Positions 49,501-57,945 of a stretch of DNA of 64,000 nt are shown piece by piece. The translations under genes and the position numbers were made by a program. The notes under the pieces were generated by a model. The model was not told where the DNA came from and made no database searches. It was given only the letters and a program-made list of their open reading frames with translations. Positions within the stretch are counted from its first letter, which is position 1. Each line of letters opens with the position of its first letter. Source of the DNA: Nitrospira sp. SG-bin1 (lineage in GTDB: Bacteria > Nitrospirota > Nitrospiria > Nitrospirales > Nitrospiraceae); contig LVWS01000033.1 in assembly GCA_002083365.1 (NCBI GenBank), positions 558,001-622,000 of the forward strand, written 5' to 3'.

Positions 49501-49818
49501 ACTGAGTCTCTGACGGTCCTCCGGATGGACACGTGTGAAGAACTCCGCATAGGTGCCGTCAAATGAACCGGGAAGGAGGCCAAAGATTTGCTCGGTTTCC
49601 GACGACCAGATGACGCGATCCGTGCGGCCTTCCCATTCCCACGCCCCTATTTGAGCGGCCCCCAGCGCCGATAGGTGGTTCGCTGGAGCAGGGCTGTATT
49701 GTGCATGAGTCAACGCCTGCTGCAATTCTGACACTTGGCGGCGTAGACGGACAAGTTCGGCGGAGAGTGAGCTGTCGGTATCCGGCGGTGCGCTCATGGC
49801 GAAAAGCTCGGGTGTCAC
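46573..49818 (-). CDS. NarL-type sensor histidine kinase with five PAS domains and a GAF domain
   Basis: A 1081-residue cytoplasmic kinase without membrane helices. Domains in order: PAS (about 45-165), coiled coil (170-210), PAS (215-335), GAF (350-490), PAS (505-625), PAS (635-755), PAS (765-880). HisKA_3 follows with the histidine in LSRDLHDNILQALYAVG near residue 900, then HATPase_c (985-1075; REALSNSARHA, DDGVGFS, GHGLGNMAARA). The many PAS domains suggest several intracellular inputs such as redox state or bound cofactor. It is co-transcribed with the LuxR-type regulator that follows. Confidence 0.93.
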   Translation of the reverse strand: MTPELFAMSAPPDTDSSLSAELVRLRRQVSELQQALTHAQYSPAPANHLSALGAAQIGAWEWEGRTDRVIWSSETEQIFGLLPGSFDGTYAEFFTRVHPEDRQRLSAAIAKAVEDRTPYRIEHRIIRQDGAVRWVACRGRATFRDDEPVTGMVGTIEDITGRKQSELAQQDMQGILEAQVRERTAGLEQVVIELKREVERRQQAESALKASEQRYQSLYEQNPFMYFTLSADGTVLSVNRFGADQLGYRKEDLLHRSILNVFDPNDRATVLEQLTACAADPYKLFEWKIQKIRKDGSRLWVKERARAIHDETGRILVLVFCEDVTARNVTESLLRESEHAIRSFQEATAAPGLTFEQRMQTILELGCRRFKLPIGMLTRVAGDQLEVCQVWPSVSGLTAGTLLPLSQSYCRTTLQASGPTSVEHAGASEWSRHPGYAALGFECYLGTKLAGRHKHHGTICFVGPDPYPEQFSDADKAFLQLMARWIAGELDRQDSEQALRASELKFRTLVETTRDWVWEVNEQAVYTYASPRIREILGYEPEEVIGKTLFDLMPPDEAARVADLFGPIAAACRPFTLLEHTNRHKNGRLIVLETSGTPIFDGAGNFLGYHGIDRDITDRKRTEEALRKSEERFEIAFRSSPYPVIMTELESGRCLEVNEASLKLFGYTRTEVIDRTTLALGLWPSPDDRARFFRQLEAEGAIKNRETRLCTKDKKILTLLVSSEVIELNGVACLITVGNDITEHTRAEEALRASELRLQRFLAEAPVGLCILDDNWRAISANKALCELTGYEEHEIVGSTYALYTHPDDLAANIALTDEFFRGVRSDYTYEKRYIRKSGEIIWVCVKAIRVELSGHAGPLLLAAVQDITERKLAMEEREHLSRDLHDNILQALYAVGMQLEAGKLSMGKSLRRSKIHITHAVDQLNNLMLDVRRFIALLTQRATAELDFGQALRQLIASMSGAGQSAPELEIVNPVLSFITPKVGEQLLNIAREALSNSARHARASQRWVQLRLADNAIRLTIGDDGVGFSTKRKRRAGHGLGNMAARAQQISATFTLETAPGKGTSVLVDVPLKKGNVYE

Positions 49819-49970
49819 ATCGGATGAAGCTATAAGGCTGGCCCAGTCTTCATCGTAGGTAGGTCTCTTCGACTAGTATAAAACCAGCGGCTTCTCTAAT
49901 GCCAGAGGGGAAACGGAGAAAGGGGAGATGAAGGGAAGAAGACAGCGGACGCAAGCTGATGGCGGGAGCA

Positions 49971-50651
49971 CTATAATTTTTGGCTTCGCGCGGCACCCGG
50001 TACATGGGTTTCTTTCATGAACCAGGCAACGGCTTCTGTACGACGCTTGACGTGAAGCTTGTCAAAGATGTTCGCCAAGTAGTTTTTCACGGTTTTGTCG
50101 CTCAAGCGGAGTTGAGCGGCGATCTCCTTATTTGTTTTTCCTTCTGCTAAAAGAGGTAGGATTAAGCGCTCTTGCGGGGACAGTCGGAAGGTGCCATGGG
50201 TCGTTGCTCCAAGATGTGAACTGGTTCGAATCCAATGCAGGGCCTGTTGAGTGACCCGCGGGTCGAGATAACCCTGGCCGCCGGCGACGGTACGGATGGC
50301 ACGGATCAGGTCATCCATCCGAACATCCTTGAGTACGTACCCATGGGCCCCGTTCTGGACGGCGGCCATTACCGTGGAATCTTCGGCGTAACTGGTGAGG
50401 ACGAGAATTCGAAGCTTGGGTGAAACAGCCAAGAGCCGACGGCAGGCTTCGGTGACCGAGGCGTCGGGAAGCTTCACGTCCAGTAACGCCATCTGCGGGG
50501 CGAGTCGCTCAACGGTTGCGACACCGTCCGCCACGGTTCCGGCTTCCCCTACGATTGCCATGTCCGGTTCAAGGTGAAGTAATGCGCGCAACCCTCTCCG
50601 GACCATCTCGTGGTCGTCGATCAGGACGATGCTGGTCGGTGACTGTTTCAT
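49971..50651 (-). CDS. NarL/LuxR-family response regulator
   Basis: A 226-residue regulator, with receiver (1-120; LIDDHEMVRRG, MALLDVKLPDASV, LTSYAEDST, VLKDV) and LuxR helix-turn-helix (about 155-210; LSPQERLILPLLAEGKTNKEIA, TVKNYLANIFDKL). It is very like the regulator at 45897-46580, so the two probably arose by duplication. Its start overlaps the stop of the kinase upstream by four bases, marking them as a pair. Confidence 0.94.
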   Translation of the reverse strand: MKQSPTSIVLIDDHEMVRRGLRALLHLEPDMAIVGEAGTVADGVATVERLAPQMALLDVKLPDASVTEACRRLLAVSPKLRILVLTSYAEDSTVMAAVQNGAHGYVLKDVRMDDLIRAIRTVAGGQGYLDPRVTQQALHWIRTSSHLGATTHGTFRLSPQERLILPLLAEGKTNKEIAAQLRLSDKTVKNYLANIFDKLHVKRRTEAVAWFMKETHVPGAARSQKL

Positions 50652-51451
50652 ACGGAAGTCAGCAGAGGTTCCAGAGAAAACTCCGCGACGACGTGCGTCC
50701 CTTCTCCGGTCTTGGACTGTACCCGTAAGGCTCCGCCGAGTCGCCTGGCTCGAGCCTCCATGTTGGCCAGTCCGTACCCTCGGGACCGTCCAGTCGTGGT
50801 GGAAAATCCGATGCCGTCGTCCTGGATGCTCACCCGAATTCTCGCTTCCCGCATGCGAATGGAGACGACCGACCGGGTGGCGTTGGCGTGGCGCGCGCAG
50901 TTGCTGAGCGCCTCGCGCACGATATTCAGGATCTCCCGCTCTTCTTCATTCGTCAGCACGTCGATCGCGCTGCGTTGGAGCTCCAATTTTACGGATAACC
51001 GTCCTGTTTGCTCGTAGGTCGCGCACAACGCGGACAGCTCCGACGATAAGTCGAACTCCTGAACGCTTCCCGATTCCAACTCGCGAATCATTCCGCGGAC
51101 CTCTTGAATCAGTTGATTGATCTGGTGAATCATCCGCTCGTCGGCCTCTTTCGCTTCCGCCGTTTGGTCGCTCCGGGTCCGTTGAGCGGTTTCGATGTTC
51201 AAGCCGATGGCATACAACGATTGCAGCACGCAGTCATGCAGATCCCGGCCGATGCGGTTCCGGTCTTCCAGGAGCTTGCTCAGGCGACTTTCGGTCGCTT
51301 TGAATGCGCTCGTTAACTCCCCTACGCAAGGTTTCAACTGGTAGAGATCGAGAGATTCCTTCGGTGGTCGTGCGGACTGGGCTGTCGACAAGGTGGACGT
51401 TGATAGAAGTCCACCGTCCAACAATTGAAAACTGGTCTTGCCTTGTGTCAC
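50648..51451 (-). CDS. NarL-type histidine kinase without sensor domain
   Basis: A 267-residue soluble kinase. HisKA_3 has the histidine in IGRDLHDCVLQSLYAIGLNIE (around residue 72), and HATPase_c (about 165-260) has REALSNCARHA, DDGIGFS and GYGLANMEARA. The first 45 residues are polar; no PAS, GAF or membrane segment is present, so the signal must come through a partner or through expression level. The gene starts about 90 bases from a lux-box-like palindrome shared with the divergent luxI gene, so its expression may be controlled by quorum sensing. It overlaps the regulator gene downstream (ATGA). Confidence 0.9.
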   Translation of the reverse strand: MTQGKTSFQLLDGGLLSTSTLSTAQSARPPKESLDLYQLKPCVGELTSAFKATESRLSKLLEDRNRIGRDLHDCVLQSLYAIGLNIETAQRTRSDQTAEAKEADERMIHQINQLIQEVRGMIRELESGSVQEFDLSSELSALCATYEQTGRLSVKLELQRSAIDVLTNEEEREILNIVREALSNCARHANATRSVVSIRMREARIRVSIQDDGIGFSTTTGRSRGYGLANMEARARRLGGALRVQSKTGEGTHVVAEFSLEPLLTSV

Positions 51452-51540
51452 GCCACGCCCCTCCTTTCACTGCTTTCTTCGAAAGTTAACCTGCTCACAA
51501 CTCCATAGTCCGTGTTTGTAAACCAAAGGGACAAGCAAGA

Positions 51541-51562
51541 CACCTGGCGGACACGCCAGGTG
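51541..51562. promoter_or_regulatory. lux-box-like palindrome between the kinase operon and luxI
   Basis: A perfect inverted repeat of 9-bp arms around GACA. The inner 20 bases have the form ACCTG-N10-CAGGT, matching the ends of the classical lux box bound by LuxR-type receptors. It lies 95 bases before the luxI start and 89 bases before the divergent kinase start. LuxR binding is inferred from sequence and position. Confidence 0.7.
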
Positions 51563-51657
51563 ACGTCCGGGGCCCGAGAATGGAACCATTCGCCACCTTT
51601 GCGAGCCATTCGACTCTATGTCCGGCCCGAACGGGCCCAACCGAAAGGAGAGTACAG

Positions 51658-52443
51658 ATGCAGGTATTAGCAGCCGGAGAGGAAAAAGGGATCGCGTTCT
51701 ATGAAGATGACCTTCTCGTCAGGACTCTTAAAGGAGAGACTGACATGATCAAGGCCTATAGACTGAGACATCGCGTATTTGCCGAGCGGTTACAATGGGT
51801 GGCGAGAAATCCGGACGAGCTGGAATACGATACCTACGATGCTTTTGCGACCTCCGTCGGGTTGTTTGATGGCGGTGGAGAACTCCGTGGAGTGTTTCGG
51901 ATGGTCAACTCTTCGTTCCCATTCATGTTGGAAAGTGAATTCCGCGCGTGTCTGCTCCAGACGTGTGAGGTCAGAAAATCGCCCGACGCGGCGGAGATCA
52001 CGCGATTGGCGGTCGATCCGACGGTGACCGACAAGGGGCTTTCCAATCGCCTCATGCAAGTTCTCTTTAAAAGTGTCTACCAGTGGTCGATGCACAATGA
52101 CGTGCGCTATTTGTACATGGTCGTTGAAAAGCGATTCCTGAGGGTACTGCGCGGAATGGGCTTCACATGCGAAGCCATCAGTCCCGCCGTCTCTCTACCT
52201 CCGGCACAAGCACTTTCGATTGCCGCAGTGCTGGATTGGGAGCAGTTTCATCAAACCTGCCCCCAGAAGCAACCGTCCTTCTACGATTGGATGAATGTGC
52301 TTGATGGCTCTCGGTCGTTTGAGCGGAGCAGGTTTGTCGCTAGAGATTCGAAGGAAGGGTATAGCATGACTCAGCCTTATCACGATGGGGTGAGCGCGCG
52401 CGCGATGTCGGTTGAAGCCACCCCAAGGCTGGCGGCAGCGTAG
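51658..52443 (+). CDS. N-acyl-homoserine-lactone synthase (LuxI family)
   Basis: A 261-residue signal synthase that joins the acyl chain of an acyl carrier to S-adenosylmethionine to form an acyl-homoserine lactone. All conserved N-terminal residues occur at exact family spacing: Arg37, Phe41, Trp47, Glu56, Asp58 and Asp61, then the FRM arginine (81) and the EITRLAVD motif. It is about 50 residues longer than typical LuxI because of an N-terminal and a polar C-terminal extension. ATG 51658 with GAAAGGAGAG upstream is preferred over 51580. A lux-box-like palindrome lies upstream and the luxR gene is convergent, 31 bases away. Production of such signals is known for some Nitrospira; acyl chain length cannot be predicted here. 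Confidence 0.93.
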   Translation: MQVLAAGEEKGIAFYEDDLLVRTLKGETDMIKAYRLRHRVFAERLQWVARNPDELEYDTYDAFATSVGLFDGGGELRGVFRMVNSSFPFMLESEFRACLLQTCEVRKSPDAAEITRLAVDPTVTDKGLSNRLMQVLFKSVYQWSMHNDVRYLYMVVEKRFLRVLRGMGFTCEAISPAVSLPPAQALSIAAVLDWEQFHQTCPQKQPSFYDWMNVLDGSRSFERSRFVARDSKEGYSMTQPYHDGVSARAMSVEATPRLAAA

Positions 52444-52474
52444 CCGGTCCAGAAAGTAGGGCCGGGGCGCCGAA

Positions 52475-53410
52475 TTACGTGTTGGCGAAAAGACCTTGTT
52501 CTATAGCACAGGCGACCGCTTGTGTGCGGGAGCCGACATCGAGCTTCATGAAGATGCTTTCGACGTGAAAGCGGACGGTTCGCTCGCTGACGCCGATGAT
52601 ACGCGATATTTCCCAGTTCGTCTTTCCTTGCTTCATCCATTCGAGAACCATCAGCTCGCGGGGTGAAAGCCCCTTCACGCGGTTGGCGGAAGGGGTGTGA
52701 ACATTTGCGATGAGGATTCGATGCAGATGAGGAAGGAGGTATTCAAGCAATTTCTTGTAGCGAATTGTGTTGCCAGGCTCGCCTCCCGCAAAAGAAAAGA
52801 AGGAAGCGAAGTTACGGCCCGGTTCCAGCATGCCGGTCGTCAGTCCATGGGTGAGGCCGTATGATCGAGCCTCTTCCACGAATTCCAACTGCTTCGGAGA
52901 ACTGGCGCCTTTGTAGGTCTGCTCCCATACTTGCGTCTGAAACGTAGAAAGGACCGACTGAAGGACGGGATCAACGGTGGCGTATCCCCTTGTGCCGTAA
53001 TGGTACAGCCAGTCGTTGGAGTAACTGACGTTGATGACGCTATTGAAGTCCTGGAATGCTCCTTTAGGGTTCAATTGGGCGACCCCACCGATGACCAGCG
53101 GGGAGGCTACGACGCGCTGAACCAACTGCAGCAGATGGTGCACATCAGTCCCGGTGGTCGCTTGCATTGCATAGTGGAGAATCTCCAATACACACTGCAT
53201 TTCCCTTTTTGTGAGATTGTCAAAAATATCGGCGGTAAAGGGTTGAGATGGCGCCTTAAACGAAAAGGTGTCCTCAGGATGTGGTTCAACGGCTGGTTGA
53301 GCCGAACGAGACTTCGCAAGAGCTTTCCTTCCATTGTGGCGAATGAATGGAAATGCATCGTGCAATTGATCACCGGAGATTGAATTGTCCAGTTTGAGTG
53401 CTTCACCCAT
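52475..53410 (-). CDS. LuxR-family quorum-sensing receptor/regulator
   Basis: A 311-residue transcription factor. The autoinducer-binding domain (about 85-235) keeps the ligand-contact residues Trp and Tyr in DWLYHY, Asp-Pro in VDPVLQ, Trp in VWEQ and the following glycine motif YGLTHGLTTGM. The helix-turn-helix (about 250-305) has LSPRELMVLEWMKQGKTNWEI and TVRFHVESIF. About 70 extra N-terminal residues precede the ligand domain. GGAGG lies before ATG 53410. Convergent with luxI, it is the likely receptor for its product and the likely binder of the palindrome at 51541-51562. Confidence 0.93.
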   Translation of the reverse strand: MGEALKLDNSISGDQLHDAFPFIRHNGRKALAKSRSAQPAVEPHPEDTFSFKAPSQPFTADIFDNLTKREMQCVLEILHYAMQATTGTDVHHLLQLVQRVVASPLVIGGVAQLNPKGAFQDFNSVINVSYSNDWLYHYGTRGYATVDPVLQSVLSTFQTQVWEQTYKGASSPKQLEFVEEARSYGLTHGLTTGMLEPGRNFASFFSFAGGEPGNTIRYKKLLEYLLPHLHRILIANVHTPSANRVKGLSPRELMVLEWMKQGKTNWEISRIIGVSERTVRFHVESIFMKLDVGSRTQAVACAIEQGLFANT

Positions 53411-53662
53411 GGTGGCCGCACCTCCGATTGAACCAAATAGTTAGGATTTGGCCGAGTACTCTACTCACGTTCAGAGCGAAGATCAACTAAGAAATACAGA
53501 AATATTGGCTTTCGGTTCAGCGATACTACTTCTCCGAAATATGTCCATATGGCTCTATCCTGACATTTAAGAAAAGCGCTAGCATGCCTGTTTTTTCTCG
53601 CCGACCAGAATAGTCATTATTCACATAGGATGGTTCATTGTTGATCTAACAGGTGCCTTTTC

Positions 53663-55030
53663 ATGGTTATTTTCTTTCTCATTCCACTTTGTTTCGTAGT
53701 GGAAGTTGTGATTATCGCGACCTGGTCCACCGCTCATGCACAAGCGCTTCGGTTTCAACCGCAGGGTGCAATTGCCGCAGGCCAAGGCAACGCCTTTGCA
53801 GCCCAAGCCGATGATGCCTCGGCCATACACTATAATCCTGCCGGTCTCACGCAAATTCAAGGTATCCAAACGGCCTTTGGGATCGTATTGCTGGGCGGTT
53901 CCATCAAGACCACGAACGTTTCCGGATTTGATACTCGCGGAGACTTCGGGGGGAGCGTCTCCTTTCCTCCCCCTGGGCACACCTATCTGAGCGCCAACCT
54001 TAGCGCGCTCGGCGCACAACGTCTCTCGGCTATCGCAATCGGTCTAGGGCTGACATCGCCCTTCGGTTTGAGGACACGGTACCCGATCGACGGCCCGTTC
54101 AACACGGCTGTGACATCGGCGGAATTGCCGCTGATCACGATCAAACCGACGATTGCCTATAAAATATCCGATGCGCTCTCCATCGGTGTGAGCGCCGAGA
54201 TTCATACGTTCGCGGGTTTTCTCGGTGAAGGACATGTGGAGCAGAAACAGATCAGTTCAGGAACCCAGGGAATCCCAGCCGGAGGATCGATCGAGCTCAA
54301 CGGGACAGGGACTGGAGCAGGAGTGGTTGCTAGTCTGCTCTATGCTCCTGTGAGGAACGACGCTGGTAAACCGATTCTCTCGGTCGGACTGGTCTATCGC
54401 AGTCAAGCGGTCTTGCCGTTGAATGGGGCGCTATTAGTGAACGGAGCCAAGGTAGCCGATGCCTCCACGGATCTCGTATTACCGCAGATGGTTACGGGAG
54501 CCGTTGCTGTCTGGCCCGTGCGCACCCACGACAGAGAATGGAAGGTCGAACTTGATGTCGAGTATGTGGGATGGAGTCTGAATAGGAACCTCGATGTTCG
54601 CCTGTCGACGGGCTCCACGATTCCCCAGCCTCAGCAGTGGAAGAACGTACCGGTCATTGCCGTCGGAACCGAGTATAAGTGGCTCCACCCGCGTTGGTTG
54701 CCGCAATGGGATATCGCAGCTCGGTCCGGCTATACGTACACGGAAGATCCAGTCCCTGATAGGACCTTTAACCCGGGCATCATTTCGTTGCCCGCTCATA
54801 CCCTGTCCCTTGGTATGGGCTTTGTTTGTAAAGGAGCGGGGAAATTTCTGGGGCTGCTCCCCTGCAGCGGAGAGTCGGCCTTGTGGCCGAAAGGGATCGG
54901 GCTCGACCTTGCCTATCAGGAATGGTTCTACGAATCGCGTACCGTTATCGGTAATGTGAATCCCACCGTCGATGGGACCTATCACGCGTTCGTCCACCTG
55001 GGAACGTTCAGTTTCAGGTACCTATTTTAG
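53663..55030 (+). CDS. FadL/OmpP1-family outer-membrane transporter
   Basis: A 455-residue outer-membrane barrel for hydrophobic substrates such as long-chain fatty acids. The signal peptide ends in AHAQA (about residue 28). The FadL N-terminal hatch motif GAIAAGQGNAFAAQADDASAIHYNPAGL (seen in parts) has the conserved NPAGL. Many amphipathic strands follow and the last residue is phenylalanine. It is divergent from luxR. Acyl-homoserine lactones and aromatic compounds are also carried by some relatives, so a link to the signalling system is possible but not shown. Confidence 0.88.
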   Translation: MVIFFLIPLCFVVEVVIIATWSTAHAQALRFQPQGAIAAGQGNAFAAQADDASAIHYNPAGLTQIQGIQTAFGIVLLGGSIKTTNVSGFDTRGDFGGSVSFPPPGHTYLSANLSALGAQRLSAIAIGLGLTSPFGLRTRYPIDGPFNTAVTSAELPLITIKPTIAYKISDALSIGVSAEIHTFAGFLGEGHVEQKQISSGTQGIPAGGSIELNGTGTGAGVVASLLYAPVRNDAGKPILSVGLVYRSQAVLPLNGALLVNGAKVADASTDLVLPQMVTGAVAVWPVRTHDREWKVELDVEYVGWSLNRNLDVRLSTGSTIPQPQQWKNVPVIAVGTEYKWLHPRWLPQWDIAARSGYTYTEDPVPDRTFNPGIISLPAHTLSLGMGFVCKGAGKFLGLLPCSGESALWPKGIGLDLAYQEWFYESRTVIGNVNPTVDGTYHAFVHLGTFSFRYLF

Positions 55031-55055
55031 ACTGCGAATCGAGGGCATTGGGGAT

Positions 55056-56861
55056 CTACTTCCCCAGCGTTCGACGGAGGTTCGAAACGGTCTCCGAGTT
55101 GAGCCCGGCCTCCCGTAGCGCTTCGTCGCTGGCGGAAGCCAATTGGTCGAGGCTGCCGAATTTCTCTAGAAGTTGATTGCGCCGAATCTCCCCGATTCCG
55201 ATGACCTGATCCAGTTTGGAGCTGACCACGGCTTTGCCCCGCAGCTTTCGATGGAACATGATCGCAAAGCGATGGGCTTCATCGCGAATGCGTTGGAGGA
55301 GATGGGTGGAGGGAGATTGCGGCTTGAGCATGATCGGATTTTTCCTGCCCGCTAAAAATACGCGCTCCTCTTTGTCGCCTCGGGCCTTGGCCAACCCAAG
55401 GATCGGCAGACCCGGTTTCCCGACTTCTTTCAGTCCCTCCAGCGCGGCAGCCAGTTGGCCTAGCCCGCCGTCGATGAGGATCAGATCCGGCTGAGCAAGG
55501 TTGTCCTCTTGTCGATAGCGCCGCGTCACGACTTCTTTCATGCTGGCGAAGTCATTGGCCCCCGTGACCGTTTGGATTTTGAACCGCCGATAGTCCGCTT
55601 TCTTCATTTGTCCGTCTTCCCACACGACCATCGAGGCGACTGATTGGTTGCCCATCGTATTCGAGATGTCGAAGCCCTCGATCCGGCGCGGAGCGTGGCC
55701 CAGCCGCAGCAACCGTTTCAGTTCCTCACCGGCTTGCCGATCCAATTCCTCATCCCGCAGGTGATCGGCGACCGCGGCAGCGGCATTCTCCTCGGCCAAG
55801 AGAACGAGCTGATGCTTGGCGCCTCGCTCCGGTGAACGCACTCGAACCGATTCGCCTCGCTTCTCGGAAAGCCATTGTTGAATCAGTGCAGTGTCCTCCA
55901 GATCAGTCGGGACAAGAACTTCCCTTGGGGGCTGCCCGTCCTTGTTGTAAAACTGTTCGATGGCGGAATGCACCAGCTCCTCATCCGACACATCGGCCGA
56001 GTGAGGCCAGAAGAAATCTTTCCGCCCGATCAGCAAGCCGCCGCGCACGAACAGAATCTGAAGGTCCACGGCCGACCCTTGTCTGGCCAGGCCGATCACG
56101 TCCTGATCGGTGGCCGAGGTCTGCGTGATCCGTTGCTTTTCCAGCATTCGTTCGACCTTGAAAAGGCGGTCCCGGAGTCGGGCTGCTTCCTCGAACGCTT
56201 CGCGCTCCGCCGCTGCCTCCATTCGGGTGCGGAGGTCGTCCAGCAACTCGCGGTCCCGCCCTTCCAGAAATTGGCGGACCTGTTTGACGATCTGGAGGTA
56301 GTCTTCCCTCGACTGGTTGCCGGTGCAGGGCGCCATGCACCGCTTGATCTCAAATTCGATGCAGGCTCGGTCCGCAGTTCCGTCGATATCGATGGTGCAG
56401 GTGGCGAGCGGGAAGACGTGTTTGATGACTTTCAACGTCTCCCGAAGTGCATTCGCCGGCGTATAAGGACCGTAGTAGAGAGCCCCGTCCTTTTGTACGC
56501 GTCGCACGATCGAGAGTCGGGGGAAGTCATCTTTGATGGGCAGCCGTACGTAGGGATACTGCTTGTCGTCCCGCAACACGATGTTGAAGCGGGGTTTGTG
56601 GCGCTTGACTAGGTTGCTTTCAAGGATCAGGGCTTCAAGTTCGGATCGAGTCACCATCGTCTCAACGTCAGTGATCTGGCTGACGAGCAGACCGGTCTTG
56701 GGAGAAAGGTCGGCGCCCTTCTGAAAATAAGATCGGACGCGGTCGGCGAGCACCGCGGCTTTTCCGATGTAAATGATGTCGCCGTGCTCGTTTTTGAACA
56801 GATAGACGCCCGGCCTGCCGGGTAGATGGGCGAGTTTGGATTGGAGAATATCTATCGTCAT
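55056..56861 (-). CDS. uvrC: Excinuclease ABC subunit C
   Basis: A 601-residue nuclease making both incisions in nucleotide excision repair. The GIY-YIG domain is at the start (PGVYLFKN, IIYIGKA, residues 17-37), then a cysteine cluster, a UVR motif for UvrB binding (about 205-240), the RNase-H-like domain with EGFDISNTMG and ILIDGGLGQL, and a C-terminal helix-hairpin-helix pair (VIGIGEIRRNQLLEKFG). Length and order are standard, in contrast to the shortened UvrA in this window. Convergent with the FadL gene. Confidence 0.96.
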   Translation of the reverse strand: MTIDILQSKLAHLPGRPGVYLFKNEHGDIIYIGKAAVLADRVRSYFQKGADLSPKTGLLVSQITDVETMVTRSELEALILESNLVKRHKPRFNIVLRDDKQYPYVRLPIKDDFPRLSIVRRVQKDGALYYGPYTPANALRETLKVIKHVFPLATCTIDIDGTADRACIEFEIKRCMAPCTGNQSREDYLQIVKQVRQFLEGRDRELLDDLRTRMEAAAEREAFEEAARLRDRLFKVERMLEKQRITQTSATDQDVIGLARQGSAVDLQILFVRGGLLIGRKDFFWPHSADVSDEELVHSAIEQFYNKDGQPPREVLVPTDLEDTALIQQWLSEKRGESVRVRSPERGAKHQLVLLAEENAAAAVADHLRDEELDRQAGEELKRLLRLGHAPRRIEGFDISNTMGNQSVASMVVWEDGQMKKADYRRFKIQTVTGANDFASMKEVVTRRYRQEDNLAQPDLILIDGGLGQLAAALEGLKEVGKPGLPILGLAKARGDKEERVFLAGRKNPIMLKPQSPSTHLLQRIRDEAHRFAIMFHRKLRGKAVVSSKLDQVIGIGEIRRNQLLEKFGSLDQLASASDEALREAGLNSETVSNLRRTLGK

Positions 56862-56944
56862 GCCTCAACCGTCATGTATTAATGTAGACTACCAGGAGTA
56901 GGCCAGACATTTCCTGCGGATGACCGATGACGATCGATGAGGCG

Positions 56945-57814
56945 CTATTTCAATCCTCGGACAAACGACGGGCTTAGTGTTCCTCGCGCGACTTCGGCCA
57001 CCGGTCCTTTCATGGTGAGGCTATAGTCAGGCGCCACGTCGATATTCAACGCTCCTCCCGGCATTGTTACGGTGACCGGGCTCTTCACGAGCCCCAGGCG
57101 CACGGCTGCGCCGGCTGCCGCGCATGAGGAAGAGCCGGAGGCCTGCGTCTCTCCGGCGCCTCGTTCCCAAATCAGAATGAAGATTTTCTTCGGGCCGATT
57201 GGGACGGCTAGTTGCACATTGGTCCGCTTTGGGAATAGGTCATGATTCTCCAAGGCGGGGCCGAGTGATAACAATTCTTCCCGCGACCATGATTCCCCCA
57301 ACGGTTTGAAAACCACGCAGTGGGGATTGCCCACACTTACGCCGGTAAAGGTCAGGGTTCGTCCGGCTGCTTCGATCGGCTGCTGAATCAACTCAGGTAC
57401 GTGAAGAGAACAGGGGAGGGCGTCCGGCTTGAACGTGGCGATCCCCATCTCGACGGTTGCGGCGGCTGCATCGCCATGTCGGTCTACATGAAGATCAATA
57501 GCGACCAACCCACCCTTTGTCTCGACGGTGAAACGCTTCTTCTTCGTTTTACCGGTTGCGTGAAGATAGCGTGCAAAGATCCGGAGTCCGTTCCCGGATT
57601 TTTCCGCCTCACTGCCGTCCGGATTGAAAATGCGCAGCCCGAAATCAGCTCTCTTGGAGGGGACCAAGGCCAAAATTCCATCGCTGCCTACCCCCCAGTT
57701 GCGGTCGCAGACCGACCTCATATTCTTCGGCGTCAGCTTGAATGTCAGTTCCTTGGGATCCATAACCAGGTAGTCATTGCCGAGACCGTGCCCGCGGAAA
57801 AACCCATTCTTCAT
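56945..57814 (-). CDS. DapF-like epimerase family protein lacking both catalytic cysteines
   Basis: A 289-residue member of the diaminopimelate epimerase family. Family landmarks are present: GHGLGNDYLVMD at the start, GVGSDG, FNPDGSEAE, VGNPHCVVF and WERGAGETQAS. The two acid/base cysteines are both serine: the first motif reads KSGNG (codon TCC) where CGNG is expected, the second ASGSSSCAA (TCC) where ACGSGACAA is expected. Classical epimerase activity is therefore doubtful; it may be an inactive paralogue, a binding protein or an enzyme with altered chemistry. ATG 57814 fits the family; 24 more codons are open to 57886. It ends 83 bases before uvrC on the same strand. Confidence 0.85.
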   Translation of the reverse strand: MKNGFFRGHGLGNDYLVMDPKELTFKLTPKNMRSVCDRNWGVGSDGILALVPSKRADFGLRIFNPDGSEAEKSGNGLRIFARYLHATGKTKKKRFTVETKGGLVAIDLHVDRHGDAAAATVEMGIATFKPDALPCSLHVPELIQQPIEAAGRTLTFTGVSVGNPHCVVFKPLGESWSREELLSLGPALENHDLFPKRTNVQLAVPIGPKKIFILIWERGAGETQASGSSSCAAAGAAVRLGLVKSPVTVTMPGGALNIDVAPDYSLTMKGPVAEVARGTLSPSFVRGLK

Positions 57815-57945
57815 TTCTGCAGTCCTCCAGTTTCGTCGATTGTCATGCGTCACTCGAAGGAAAGAAGGTACTGCGGGGAGAGTCATGCCGTCAATGTAGG
57901 CAAGACATTGACCGGTTGACGAATGGCGATTGACGAATCCGTGGG

